Shown piece by piece: positions 32,166-41,225 of a stretch of DNA of 64,000 nt. Numbering within the stretch: position 1 is the stretch's first letter; each line of letters starts with the position of its first letter. The position numbers and the translations under genes are program-made. The DNA is from Limnephilus marmoratus (taxonomy: Eukaryota > Arthropoda > Insecta > Trichoptera > Limnephilidae). The notes beneath the pieces are model-generated. The model saw nothing but the letters and a program-made list of their open reading frames with translations. It was not told where the DNA came from and did not search any database. The stretch is from NCBI GenBank assembly GCA_917880885.1, contig OU862919.1, positions 55,899,058 through 55,963,057 on the forward strand, given 5' to 3'.

Positions 32166-33470
32166 TAGTACAGCGAACACATCTGTTCTGTCTAAGGTGA
32201 AGGAAGGTGTGATCAATGACAAACTGCTCACATACCTCGAGAAGAACAAAATTATTAACGACCGTCAATACGGATTCCGGCGGAACCGCTCGTGCGCTGA
32301 TCTTTTCGCGTATGTGACGCATGTTTGGGGGCGGTGCCTGGAACGTTTCAGTGAGACCCAAATGGTTGCACTGGATATTTCCAAGGCCTTTGACCGGGTT
32401 TAGCACCGAGGGCTTGTCCACAAACTATCTTCTTACGGACTTCCCGCATCCTTGTGTACGTGGATTGCCGACTTTTTGAGGGAGAGGTCGATTCAGGCGG
32501 TTGCTGACGGTTTCACTTCTTCCTCGCATTCAATAAATGCTGGCGTCCCACAGGGATCGGTTCTGTCACCGACTTTGTTTCTGTTGCACATCAATGACCT
32601 CTTGTCATGTGCACCGATTCATTGTTACGCGGATGACAGTACAGTCCATGACAGCTTTTTGTTTGACAAGCCCCCAAAGGGCACACAAACTCCAATAGCT
32701 CGAAGGGCTTTGAAACAAAGAATGGACGGTTACCTCGAGAGTGTTTTCTCTTGGGGTAAGAATAACCTCGTCGAATATAATGTTTCAAAGACACAATCAT
32801 GTTTGATAACGTCTAAAAGGGATCGAAATGAAAATCTAATCTCCTTCAACGGAAGCAATCTTCCGAACAGGACCTCCATCGATATGCTTGGTGTAACTCT
32901 AAGTGACCAGCTCAGGTACGGGGACTCCATCGAAACCAGAGTTAAGTTAGCCTCTCAGAAACTGGGCGTACTGTACAGGGCCCGCAGATACTTTAATAGT
33001 ACACAACTGCTAACCCTGTACAAATCGCAAGTGCGCCCCACGGTTGAATTTGGCAGCCACCTCTGGTCTGGAGCTCCAAAATACCTAAAAAAAAACCTTT
33101 GTCTCTGTGCAGAAATGGGCGGTCCGTTTGATAGATTCTCCCATCTTAACAGACGGACTGCAATCTTTAGAACACAGGCGTCAGGTGGGAATGCTGTCCT
33201 TGTTCTACCGGTATTACAATGGAAGATGCTCCGAGGAACGTGCATAGTCGGGAAACACGCCAAACACGCGCCCAACATTTGTACACGGTTGACATTAGTC
33301 ACATGAGAACGGGTCGTTTTTATGACTCGTTCTTGAGTTCAACGGCTCGGCTGTGGAACGATTTGCCGGCCTCTGTGTTTCCTCCCTCCTACAACATGGG
33401 TCTTTTCAAGACCCGTGTTCACTCCTTCCTTTCCTCAAAAAGACCCTCCACACAGCATCTTCAAAGATGA
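32166..33470 (+). pseudogene. Jockey-type ORF2: RT core and C-terminus
   Basis: RT resumes with SVLSKVKEGVINDKLLTYLE, QYGFRRNRSCADLF, LDISKAFDRV (then a TAG in place of a Trp codon at 32401), and AGVPQGSVLSPTLFLLHIND. The catalytic HCYADDSTVHD is at about 32620-32650. LGVTLSDQLRYG, LYKSQVRPTVEFGSHLW and the terminal FLSSTARLWNDLPASVFPP follow. A frameshift near 33110 in an A-rich run shifts the C-terminal part to the frame at 33219-33470. The catalytic aspartates are intact, but the protein is not expressible as one chain. Confidence 0.82.
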
Positions 33471-33737
33471 CATAGGCCCTGAGTGAAGTTGTTTTCCTCA
33501 TGGCCTCATGTGTGGAGTTAATGTAAAAAAAAAAAAGAAGAACTATTGAGCTTAGCTCCGTCGTCTCTATTAATATTTATAGGATTTTTGTATTTTTACA
33601 GCATCTTCAAAGATGACATAGGCCCTGAGTGAAGTTGTTTTCCTCATGGCCTCATGTGTGGAGTTAATGTAAAAAAAAAAAAGAAGAACTATTGAGCTTA
33701 GCTCCGTCGTCTCTATTAATATTTATAGGATTTTTGT
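33454..33737 (+). repeat. 146-bp tandem duplication across a LINE/Penelope junction
   Basis: The block beginning AGCATCTTCAAAGATGACAT at 33454 is repeated exactly from 33600. Each unit holds the 3' part of the LINE UTR, its poly(A), and the last ~55 bp of the minus-strand Penelope-like element (TTAGCTCCGTCGTCTCTATT). The duplication therefore happened after the LINE had joined the Penelope-like sequence. The second unit continues into the full Penelope-like coding region. Confidence 0.9.
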
Positions 33738-34435
33738 GAATTTCAATTGCCTCTGTTATCAGGCGTGCTCTATGAGTTTTGGGTCTTCCCAGGACCTCAG
33801 GGACAAATCCAAAGTAATGGCCGGTTTCGATTAAGTGTTCAGCCATTGCCGATTTGTCAGGGTGGCCAAGTTCACAGGCACGAAAGTGTTCTGATATCCT
33901 TTTGGAGATCGTCCGCTCTGTTTGGCCTACATAAACCTTGTCACATCCAGAACAGCTGAATTTGTACACTCCATCTATTTCCTGAGGAAACTTGGTCTTT
34001 GTAGGCCTCAATAAGTCTCGTATTTTTGTCGTGGTTCCGAAGACAGTCTTGCTTTCTTTTTTCCATAGCCTTGCAATTCTGTCTGTCACATTGTGAACGT
34101 AAGGCAGGAAAGCGCAGCCCTTTGACTCTTGTTCAATTCTGTCTTCGTTTGGTGCAGATTTGGCTCTTATGATTTGCCTTGTCTGCCTTGCTGGATAACC
34201 GTTACGCTCCAGTGCATCGGTCAGTTTTGTAAGTTCTGCTCCGATTTTTGTTTCTTCACATATTCTGGTCGCTCGAGTCACCAATGTATGGATAAGTCCT
34301 CTCTTCTGCGCTAGGTGGTGATGAGAATCAGCATGTAGATACCGATTTGTATGAGTTGGTTTTCTATACACTGTGTGTCCTAGACTACCATCTTCTTTTC
34401 GCTTCACCTCCATATCTAGAAAAGTAGGATCTTAG
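33664..34435 (-). pseudogene. Penelope-like element: RT thumb and GIY-YIG endonuclease
   Basis: The minus-strand frame contains TFLDMEVKRKEDGSLGHTVY and RKPTHTNRYLHADSHHHLAQ, the Penelope RT C-terminal block. A linker follows, then a GIY-YIG-type nuclease: DGVYKFSCSGCDKVYVGQTE, RTISKRISEHFRA and KSAMAEHLIETGHYF. The CSGC pair before the nuclease is usual for Penelope-like elements with endonuclease. The stop lies about 80 residues after the nuclease motif. A frameshift near 34435 separates this from the catalytic RT part. In intact elements this protein performs target-primed reverse transcription. Confidence 0.85.
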
Positions 34436-35140
34436 AGTAATTTTCCAGCTCCATTGTGAACTCAATTTTAACGTGGAGTGAGTTGAAATGGTCCAGAAAT
34501 TCGTTCATTTTCTCTGTTCCATGAGGCCAAATGGCGAAGACATCGTCGACGTACCGCTACCATACTTTGGGAACAGCCGAAGCTGTATCGAGTGCTACTT
34601 CCTCAAACTTCTCCATAAAGAAGTTGGCGAGTACTGGCAACAACGGACTGCCCATCGCAACTCCTTCCACTTGTTCAAAAAGTTCACCCTGGAATGCAAA
34701 ATATCCCGTTTTAAGGCAGTGTTCAAAAAGTTCACAAATGTCTTCCTCGTAGATCTCTCTGAGCATTGTTATGGAGTCTTCCAGGGGCACATTCGTGAAA
34801 AGGGATACAACGTTAAAACTGACCAAAATATCTCCTTTCTCAGTCTTAACCTTCTTAAGCTTACTAATCAGATTTGTGGAATCCTTAATCCAAGATTCAG
34901 TTTGCATCTGCAGTAATCTTGAGAGGTATTGAGAAAGTTTGTACGTCAGTGCTTGTCGTATGTTCTCTGCTTGTGACTCTGACATTTTGTGGATTTTCAT
35001 CATTGTACGTAGTGCTATTTCTACACCACATGCGATAGATTCCACAGGTATCTTTTTGGGGGCAACTAACATTTCGTCGAGTTCTTTTTCTAAAAGCTTG
35101 AGTTTTTGTGGTGCTAAGTTGTAATAACGTTGCTTGATTG
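34436..35140 (-). pseudogene. Penelope-like element: reverse transcriptase core
   Basis: Minus-strand translation gives LLEKELDEMLVAPKKIPVE, QALTYKLSQYLSRLLQ, ILVSFNVVSLFTNVPLEDSI, FAFQGELFEQVEGVAMGSPL and LANFFMEKFEE. A TAG then replaces the expected Trp just before RYVDDVFAIWPHG (34540-34556), which is the catalytic motif. The FNVVSLFTNVP and GVAMGSPL blocks are hallmarks of Penelope RT. The premature stop and the frameshift 3' of it make this copy inactive. It is 5'-truncated at about 35140, where a minus-strand Gypsy pol remnant begins. Confidence 0.85.
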
Positions 35141-36168
35141 GGGACCATTAGTTTTTATATGGTGTTCCACCAAATTGGTTAAACCCAAACCACATTTTTC
35201 AAAGGATATTGATTCGAATTTATTTACCACTTCCTTTAATTGACGAGCTTGGTCAGTGTTTTAATTTTCGTGGGGTATGATTGTGCGGATTTCGCTAATT
35301 TGTGCTGTCAGCGGAGCCTTACCAAGTGTGTTAAATACTTGGGGAGCAACGCTGAACGCCTTCCAGAAGTCAACACCAAGGATGAAATTCTGGGATATAG
35401 ATGGGACTATTAGAAAATTAATTTTAACTATTTTATTGTTACACTTAATTGGCAAGGCAAGAGCACCGATGACTGACTGAGAAACATTATCTGCAGTTGT
35501 GACGTGTGTAAGTTGGGGAGATTGCAGCCTTTCCATATTGTATTTGGATCTCTTAAAAATTTCGCGCGGGTCCTCGCGTGGGGGAGAGCGATCCTTAGAG
35601 CGGTGCCTCTTAAAGGTTCTGGAAACTTTTGGTTCCAGCAGTTTGGTTTTCCTAAAACAGGTATCAGCTAGGTGGCCTACTTTTTTGCAAAAGGTGCAAA
35701 CTTTTTTGTTGTCGTATTCCGGTTTTAATCCAGAAGGACGGCTTGGCACAGTGATATTGGCCGGAACCGCTTGGGTGTTCTTCCTGTCTTGGTAAGATTA
35801 TAGGAGTGTGCAGACTTCGCTTAAATGAGCCAATTACGCAATTTTTTGTGAGGTTATAATGTTTTCATACTTTTGTAGGAGGCCATCCGTTATAACCGGC
35901 AATAGTTCGGCTTCCGAAACAGGGTGGGAAAGCTTGATGTTTATGGTTTCGGCCCTTTCTATAAATGTTGCAACTGATTCGTTTACTAACTGTTTGATGG
36001 ATAGTAAAGAAAGTTTTATTCTGTGTTGCGCTTCCGTTTTGCCGAAGCTAGTTATCAATGCTGTCCTTAGTTTCTTCCAGTCCTTACATTTAAGTTTCTG
36101 GATGCGGTACCAGGGGATTAATTCTGGAGAAATTAACTCTATGAAATTTCTTTGGAGCACGTCAAGGG
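35140..36168 (-). pseudogene. Degraded Gypsy gag-protease (3' part of split element)
   Basis: The minus-strand frames 36211-35834 and 35749-35261 encode a gag core (LISPELIPWYRIQKLKCKDW, LVNESVATFIERAETINIKL) and a zinc knuckle (CTFCKKVGHLADTC). A protease-adjacent block (FLIVPSISQNFILGVDFWKA) follows. Beyond a TAA at 35261 the frame continues with LGLTNLVEHHIKTN, the linker preceding RT, up to the Penelope-like junction near 35140. A shift or stop separates the two main frames (about 35750-35830). The upstream part lies on the other side of the inserted Gypsy element, at 43948-44160. Confidence 0.75.
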
Positions 36169-36720
36169 TGTAACAGGTAGCTACCGGTTGCGTCCTAAGT
36201 AATAACAACAACGCATTTTTGTTCCCGAGGTTGGCACATCTGAGTTCCAGAGTTCGCTAGTTCAAGTTTTATCCGCAAGCGTCAGTTGTGTGGAGAAACC
36301 GTGCTGACAGGTGGTTTCGCGACCAGCGCTCGTGGTTTGGTGGGAATTCGACTTATCTTTAATCACGTGTAAGGCAAATGAATATTATTGTTATTATCTT
36401 AGCTTAATAGGTTTACTGATTGTAAATTATGTCAGGTTGTTTTTCCCTGGCTGGCGCCCGATTAAATTAAATTCTCCATGGCCTTGACGGCTCAGATTTC
36501 TTACGTTAGCAATTCAAATTCTTTATCTCTATCAGGTCTTTACCTGACATGCCCTGTAGATTAACTGTCCTGCTCTACCAATTTCATTCAAATTGCAATC
36601 AATAAATGTCCCTGATCTATTTCAGACTTATTGTTTTATTTGATTAATATTGTGCCACAATCCCTCCTTGCCGCGTGGGCGGTAGGTAGTCGATCATGTC
36701 TTATCAGTTATAATGTTACA
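36169..36720 (+). repeat. Gypsy 5' LTR
   Basis: 552-bp repeat partnered with 43396-43947. It contains AATAAA (36600-36605) about 115 bp before the LTR end, consistent with a polyadenylation signal in R. It is followed by a three-base spacer and the PBS. Confidence 0.95.
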
Positions 36721-37090
36721 AAATGGCGTCCCAACTGCTTCGGGAATCTAGAGATAAAGGGTTTTTATGATTGCTTACTAGATTTGTGCCGTTTAGGTTA
36801 TGGTGAATTTATCATATATAATTTTTTTTGATATTCATTTGCCTGATGCGTGTGTGGTTTCTCGAATTGCTGCGGCGCGGGTCGCGATCTCCTCATGTCG
36901 GCCGGTTTTTAATTTAGCTTGTAGTTTTATGCAGTTTTGAATTTCCCCAACTCATTAGCGTGAAAGCGCTCTTAAAATTTTTACTTTTATTTTATTCGAT
37001 TTTGCATGGCGAGTGCATGTCGCAAATTGGTGTGGATTGGTGTTGTCGCATGTGACTAATAATTTTTTTTCTTACCTTGCTATAAGTTAG

Positions 37091-38005
37091 ATGGATTATG
37101 CTATTATAACAAGAAGCAAAGCTGAGGCACTGTTCACAATGGCGAAACAAGGGGAATCGCCGTCTACTTCCGTTCCGGTTTCTCTTCCTTCTTCTTCACC
37201 AGCCGTTCCGGTGCACAAATGGAACATCACGTATGATGGGTCGACGAGTGTTCGTGACTTCATTGAAAGGATCGAGGAACTTGCTCAAGCAAGAAATGTA
37301 TGTACCTCTTCACTTTTTTCGTCAGCTGTGGAGTTATTTGCAGGTGATGCGCTCTTGTGGTTCAGAGTGAATCGCTCGTCTTTCTCGTCCTGGTCAGATA
37401 TTGTTGTTGCGTTGAAGGATGAATATGAGCTTCTCGATCATGAGAGACGCCTGTTGGCTCAACTCAGATCTACTCTCCAATTACAAAAAGAAAATCTTAG
37501 TGCATTCATAACTCGCATTCTTGTGCTAAACAATCGTTTATCTACTAAGTTATCGGAGGTAGAATTACTTGAAATTTTTCAATGTAACATGTTACCTAGG
37601 TATATACAAAAATTATCTCTTTCAGTAATTCCTGACATTGTTACGCTCAAGAAACTTGGGAAGATGATTGAGCTGGCTGATTGCCGTTCAGGTGACAGAA
37701 ATCCTCCGGGCACATCGCAACCTAGGAATTCTAAAGATTCTATGAATAATAATGTTGCAAGACGGAATGATAATTCAAATTCTGCGAATGTAAATCCCAA
37801 TTTCAGGAAGAATCAACGTTATTCTAACAATGATAATTATAGATATTCTGGAAATGTAAATCCCAATTTCAAAAAGAATCATTATGGTAACTTTGATAAT
37901 CTTAGCCCATCAAGGTCTCATTACAGAGAAGTGCACTGCTTCCGTTGCGGCAGATCAGGGGTGAAGGCTCCAGCCTGCAGCTGTCGAGGTCAGCCAAAAA
38001 ACTGA
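37091..38005 (+). CDS. Gypsy Gag protein
   Basis: The 304-codon frame opens MDYAIITRSKAEALFTMAKQ. The capsid-like core includes KWNITYDGSTSVRDFIERIE, ALLWFRVNR and KENLSAFITRIL. Two copies of an Asn-rich motif (NVNPNF(R/K)KN) precede the terminal CFRCGRSGVKAPACSC. This resembles a zinc knuckle but lacks the usual His between the second and third Cys, so metal binding may differ or be lost. The frame ends TGA at 38003-38005, immediately after the A_AAA_AAC heptamer. Its core resembles that of the older minus-strand Gypsy into which it inserted. No internal stop is seen. Confidence 0.88.
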   Translation: MDYAIITRSKAEALFTMAKQGESPSTSVPVSLPSSSPAVPVHKWNITYDGSTSVRDFIERIEELAQARNVCTSSLFSSAVELFAGDALLWFRVNRSSFSSWSDIVVALKDEYELLDHERRLLAQLRSTLQLQKENLSAFITRILVLNNRLSTKLSEVELLEIFQCNMLPRYIQKLSLSVIPDIVTLKKLGKMIELADCRSGDRNPPGTSQPRNSKDSMNNNVARRNDNSNSANVNPNFRKNQRYSNNDNYRYSGNVNPNFKKNHYGNFDNLSPSRSHYREVHCFRCGRSGVKAPACSCRGQPKN

Positions 38006-39735
38006 TTTCCCGGGAGATTCTGTCAGCGGACGTCGGGACGCCGTCGTTTGCCGAGATTGCTTCCGGAGAATGGTCTTCCTGGCTCGAGGTTGTAAGAAAA
38101 TTTTATGTTAATCTTAGAACTGCGAAGGAGATGCGAGCGCCTGACAGGGACGGGCGACCTTACATCTCTTTTCAGGTTAAAAATTCTGTTTACTCCGGTC
38201 TGTTGGATTCAGGCTCGCATGTTTCAATTCTAGGTAACAATTTTCACAAAAAATTCTTTGATTCAGGTTTTGAACTTTCAAAGTTAGATGTCATTTTCTC
38301 TTTAGTATCTGCTACAGGGCATTCTGTGATTTGTTCGTACAAGATTTCGCTTCCGGTTTGTGTTAATGGGGTGGTAAAAGCTTTTAACTTTGTTGTCATG
38401 TCACAGATAAAAGCTAATATTATATTAGGCTGTGACTTCTGGAAGATATTTAATATTTGTCCAAAGATTTCTAAGTTAATGTCTTGTAAGGAGACGGGGA
38501 ACAGACAGCGCGTTGCTGATGCTGTTGGGTTGGAAAATGCTCATAACTTATCAATTTCTCAACGTTCTGCTTTGGATAAGGTAATTAGTGAATTTATGGA
38601 ATATTCTGGTAATCGGTTAGGTAGAACCACTTTAGAAAAACACACAATCAACACGGGTGATTGTTCTCCTATTAAACAGAGAATATATCCGATTTCACCG
38701 CACATACTTCCTAAAGTTCATAACGAGCTAGACAGATTGTTAGAGTTAGGGGTGGTTGAACCAAGTAACAGCTCGTGGAATAATCCGATTGTTCTGGTCC
38801 CCAAGAAGAATGGTTCCTTCAGACTATGTTTGGATTCCAGGCTGTTAAACGCAAACTCAAAACGGGACACGTACGCGACGCCGTTTATCTCGGACATACT
38901 TAACAGTTTGGGGGGTGCTCGCTATTTAACGACTTTGGATCTTAATGATGCATTTTTCCAGATTCCGTTGGATGAGAGTTCTAAAGAAAAAACGGCTTTT
39001 ACAATCCCCAAAAGAGGATTATTTCATTTCGTTACCATGCCATTCGGTCTTCACGGGGCAAGCGCACGCATGATGAGATTAATGGATAAGGTGTTAGGGC
39101 CGGAATTCGACGGGAAAGTTTTCTGTTACCTAGATGATATTATTGTAATCAGTTCCTCGTTTGAAGAACACATTCATCTTTTAAGACAGGTTAAACAGAG
39201 ATTGCAAACCGCCGGCCTTACTATAAATGTTCAAAAATCGGTTTTCTGCAGGGATTCCTTGAAATACTTGGGTTATGTAATTGACAGCAAAGGGCTCCGT
39301 ACAGACACTGATAAAGTTAAAGCCATCGTTGATTTTCCCACTCCTACGACTCAAAAGAGTCTGCGTAGATTCATAGGTGTTCTTTCTTGGTATAAAAGGT
39401 TCATACTTAACTTTTCCATAATTGCGTCACCCTTATATAATCTCACGAAGAAGGAGTTCGCGGGGAAAAAGTTTAAATGGAATGAGCAGGCGGAGGCTGC
39501 TTTTCTGAAGTTAAAGAACATCCTGGTGAACGCGCCAGTTCTTGCATGTCCGAACTTTGATAAACCTTTTATCATAAGTTGTGACGCGTCGAGTATAGGC
39601 CTCGGGGCAGTTTTAACGCAGACGGATGATAATCAGATTGAACATCCTATTTCATTTATTTCTAGAACGCTTTCGGCTCAAGAGAGAAATCACTCTACAA
39701 CCGAGAGAGAGTTGAATGCCATGATTTCGCGTTAG
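37945..39735 (+). pseudogene. Gypsy Pol: protease, RT and start of RNase H
   Basis: This frame is -1 relative to gag. It shows a protease with LLDSGSHVSIL and ILGCDFWKIF, then RT with LTTLDLNDAFFQIPLDE, TMPFGLHGASARMMRL and FCYLDDIIVIS (39124-39141). RNase H begins with ISCDASSIGLGAVLTQ and STTERELNAM. The frame then hits TAG at 39733-39735. The natural continuation (FALEKFRGYIEGSPIPVKVI) is in another register beginning near 39726, so about one base has been lost near 39724. Catalytic residues are conserved. This single lesion inactivates an otherwise complete pol. Confidence 0.9.
37996..38002 (+). other. Programmed -1 frameshift heptamer A_AAA_AAC
   Basis: In the gag reading frame the codons are CCA AAA AAC TGA. 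The heptamer A AAA AAC is in the canonical X XXY YYZ register and abuts the gag stop. Slipping back one base gives AAA AAA CTG, i.e. Ser-Ala-Lys-Lys-Leu-Ile-Ser of the pol frame, which is open from 37945. The register, overlap and adjacent stop all fit ribosomal -1 frameshifting as the way Pol is made. I did not establish a downstream pseudoknot. Confidence 0.8.
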
Positions 39736-41225
39736 AGAAGTTTAGAGGGTATATCGAAGGCTCTCCCATTCCGGTAAAAGTTATCACGGATCATTATAGT
39801 CTTAAATGGCTCACGAGACTAAAGTCGCCATCAGGAAGGCTGGCCCGCTGGGCAGTCAGACTGCAACAGTTCAATTTTGAGATTATACATAGAAATGGCA
39901 AAGATAACGTCATTCCCGATGCTTTATCCCGTGACCCCTTGCTTGTAGAATCTATAGTTCAGAACTTTGTAACTTCTGATGAGTGGTATATCAAATTGAG
40001 GAAGAAAATCGTAACACATCCCGAGAAATATCCAGCGTGGAAGGTTTCTAATGGCAAGATTTTTAAACACATTCAAAGTATGGAAGCGCTTCACAGGTCA
40101 TATGACTGGAAGGAAGTACTCCCTAAAGAGTTCAGAATTAGTGTCATAAAAGAGCACCATATTCCGCCGGTTTGCGCTCATTTCGGTATTTTAAAAACCT
40201 TGAACAGGATCAGACATAAGTATTATTGGCCCAAGATGGCGGCTGATGTAAAATCGTTCATTGCCAAATGTCAAACTTGTTTAGGTTACAAAAGCTCGAA
40301 TTTGTTACCTCCAGGTCTTATGGGAGATCCCAAATTGGTACAGCGTCCATGGCAGATGATAGCGACAGATTTACTTGGCCCATATCCTAGTTCCTACAAG
40401 AAAGGATATACTTATTTGTTGGTAGTGTCAGATTTCTTTTCGAAATATACAAGACTTTTCCCACTTAGGAAAGCTACGGGTAGTAATATTGCTTCGATTC
40501 TGGAGAACGACATACTCTACAAATTTGGTGTTCCGGATACTATTGTTTTGGACAATGGACCTCAGTACATTTCTCGTGACATAAAGGCATTGGCCAGCAA
40601 ATTTCACATTCGTCACCTGTTCTACAACTGTAGATATCACCCGCAAAATAACCCTGTTGAACGAGTAAATAAGGTTTTAGTTTCTGCTCTTGCTTCATAC
40701 GTTGGCTCTGATCACCGAACTTGGGCGAACTATATTCCTGAAATTGAATTAGCTATCAACACTGCGGTTCACGAGGTCACAGGGTATACTCCGTTTTTCC
40801 TCAACTTCGGTAGGGAAATTATTATTTCAGGGAAAGATTATTTAGGGGTTGATTTCAATGAAGAAGAAATCAAATTTTCAGAACGTGACTCTTTGGCACA
40901 TGGTTTAGAGGAATTGAATGACATTTTTTCGCAGGTACGCACATCCCTGAGACAATCCTACGAACGCAACAAACGTCAATATGACTTGCGTCGGAGGGAC
41001 GTTCAATACAACCTGGGAGACACAGTCTGGAGGCGGTCGTTTGTTCTGTCTGATGCTAGTAAACATTTCTCTGCAAAATTAGCCCCTAAATTCATTAGGA
41101 GTAAGGTGATTAAGAAGATTTCTCCTGTTGCCTACGAATTGGCGGACATGAATGGAAAAAAACTGGGAGTTTTCCATGTGAAGGACATTCTCAAGGCTGA
41201 ACATTCCGGTGGATCTGCGGGGTAG
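39726..41225 (+). pseudogene. Gypsy Pol continuation: RNase H C-terminus and integrase
   Basis: The frame continues RNase H (TDHYSLKWLTRLKSPSGRLA, DALSRDP). Integrase follows with the zinc finger EHHIPPVCAHFGILKTLNR and CQTCLGYKSS. The core has MIATDLLGPYPSSYKKGYTY, IVLDNGPQYISRD and NPVERVN, giving D, D and E. The C-terminal part (YNLGDTVWRR, KFIRSKVIKKISPVAYEL) resembles the GPY/F-type module of Gypsy integrases. The first in-frame ATG is at 39939, but translation would naturally arrive from the upstream RNase H. It is uninterrupted to the stop at 41223-41225. Confidence 0.9.

Larger units (their letters stand above)
28790..33535 (+). mobile_element. Jockey-type LINE, internally deleted and interrupted
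   Basis: The copy starts near GGGGTGCCCGGGTTCATGGG, with a ~440-bp 5' UTR. A stub of ORF1 begins at ATG 29236 (32 codons, stop). The rest of ORF1 and the start of ORF2 are missing, and the sequence resumes in mid-endonuclease at about 29340. ORF2 runs to about 30820, is split by a ~1.35-kb insertion, and resumes at about 32166 to 33470. The 3' UTR carries the hairpin CTCCACACAG (33446-33455) / ATGTGTGGAG (33508-33517) and then a poly(A) tract (33524-33535). Two 3'-UTR-sharing short derivatives occur at 21105-21334 and 55214-55559. Confidence 0.8.
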
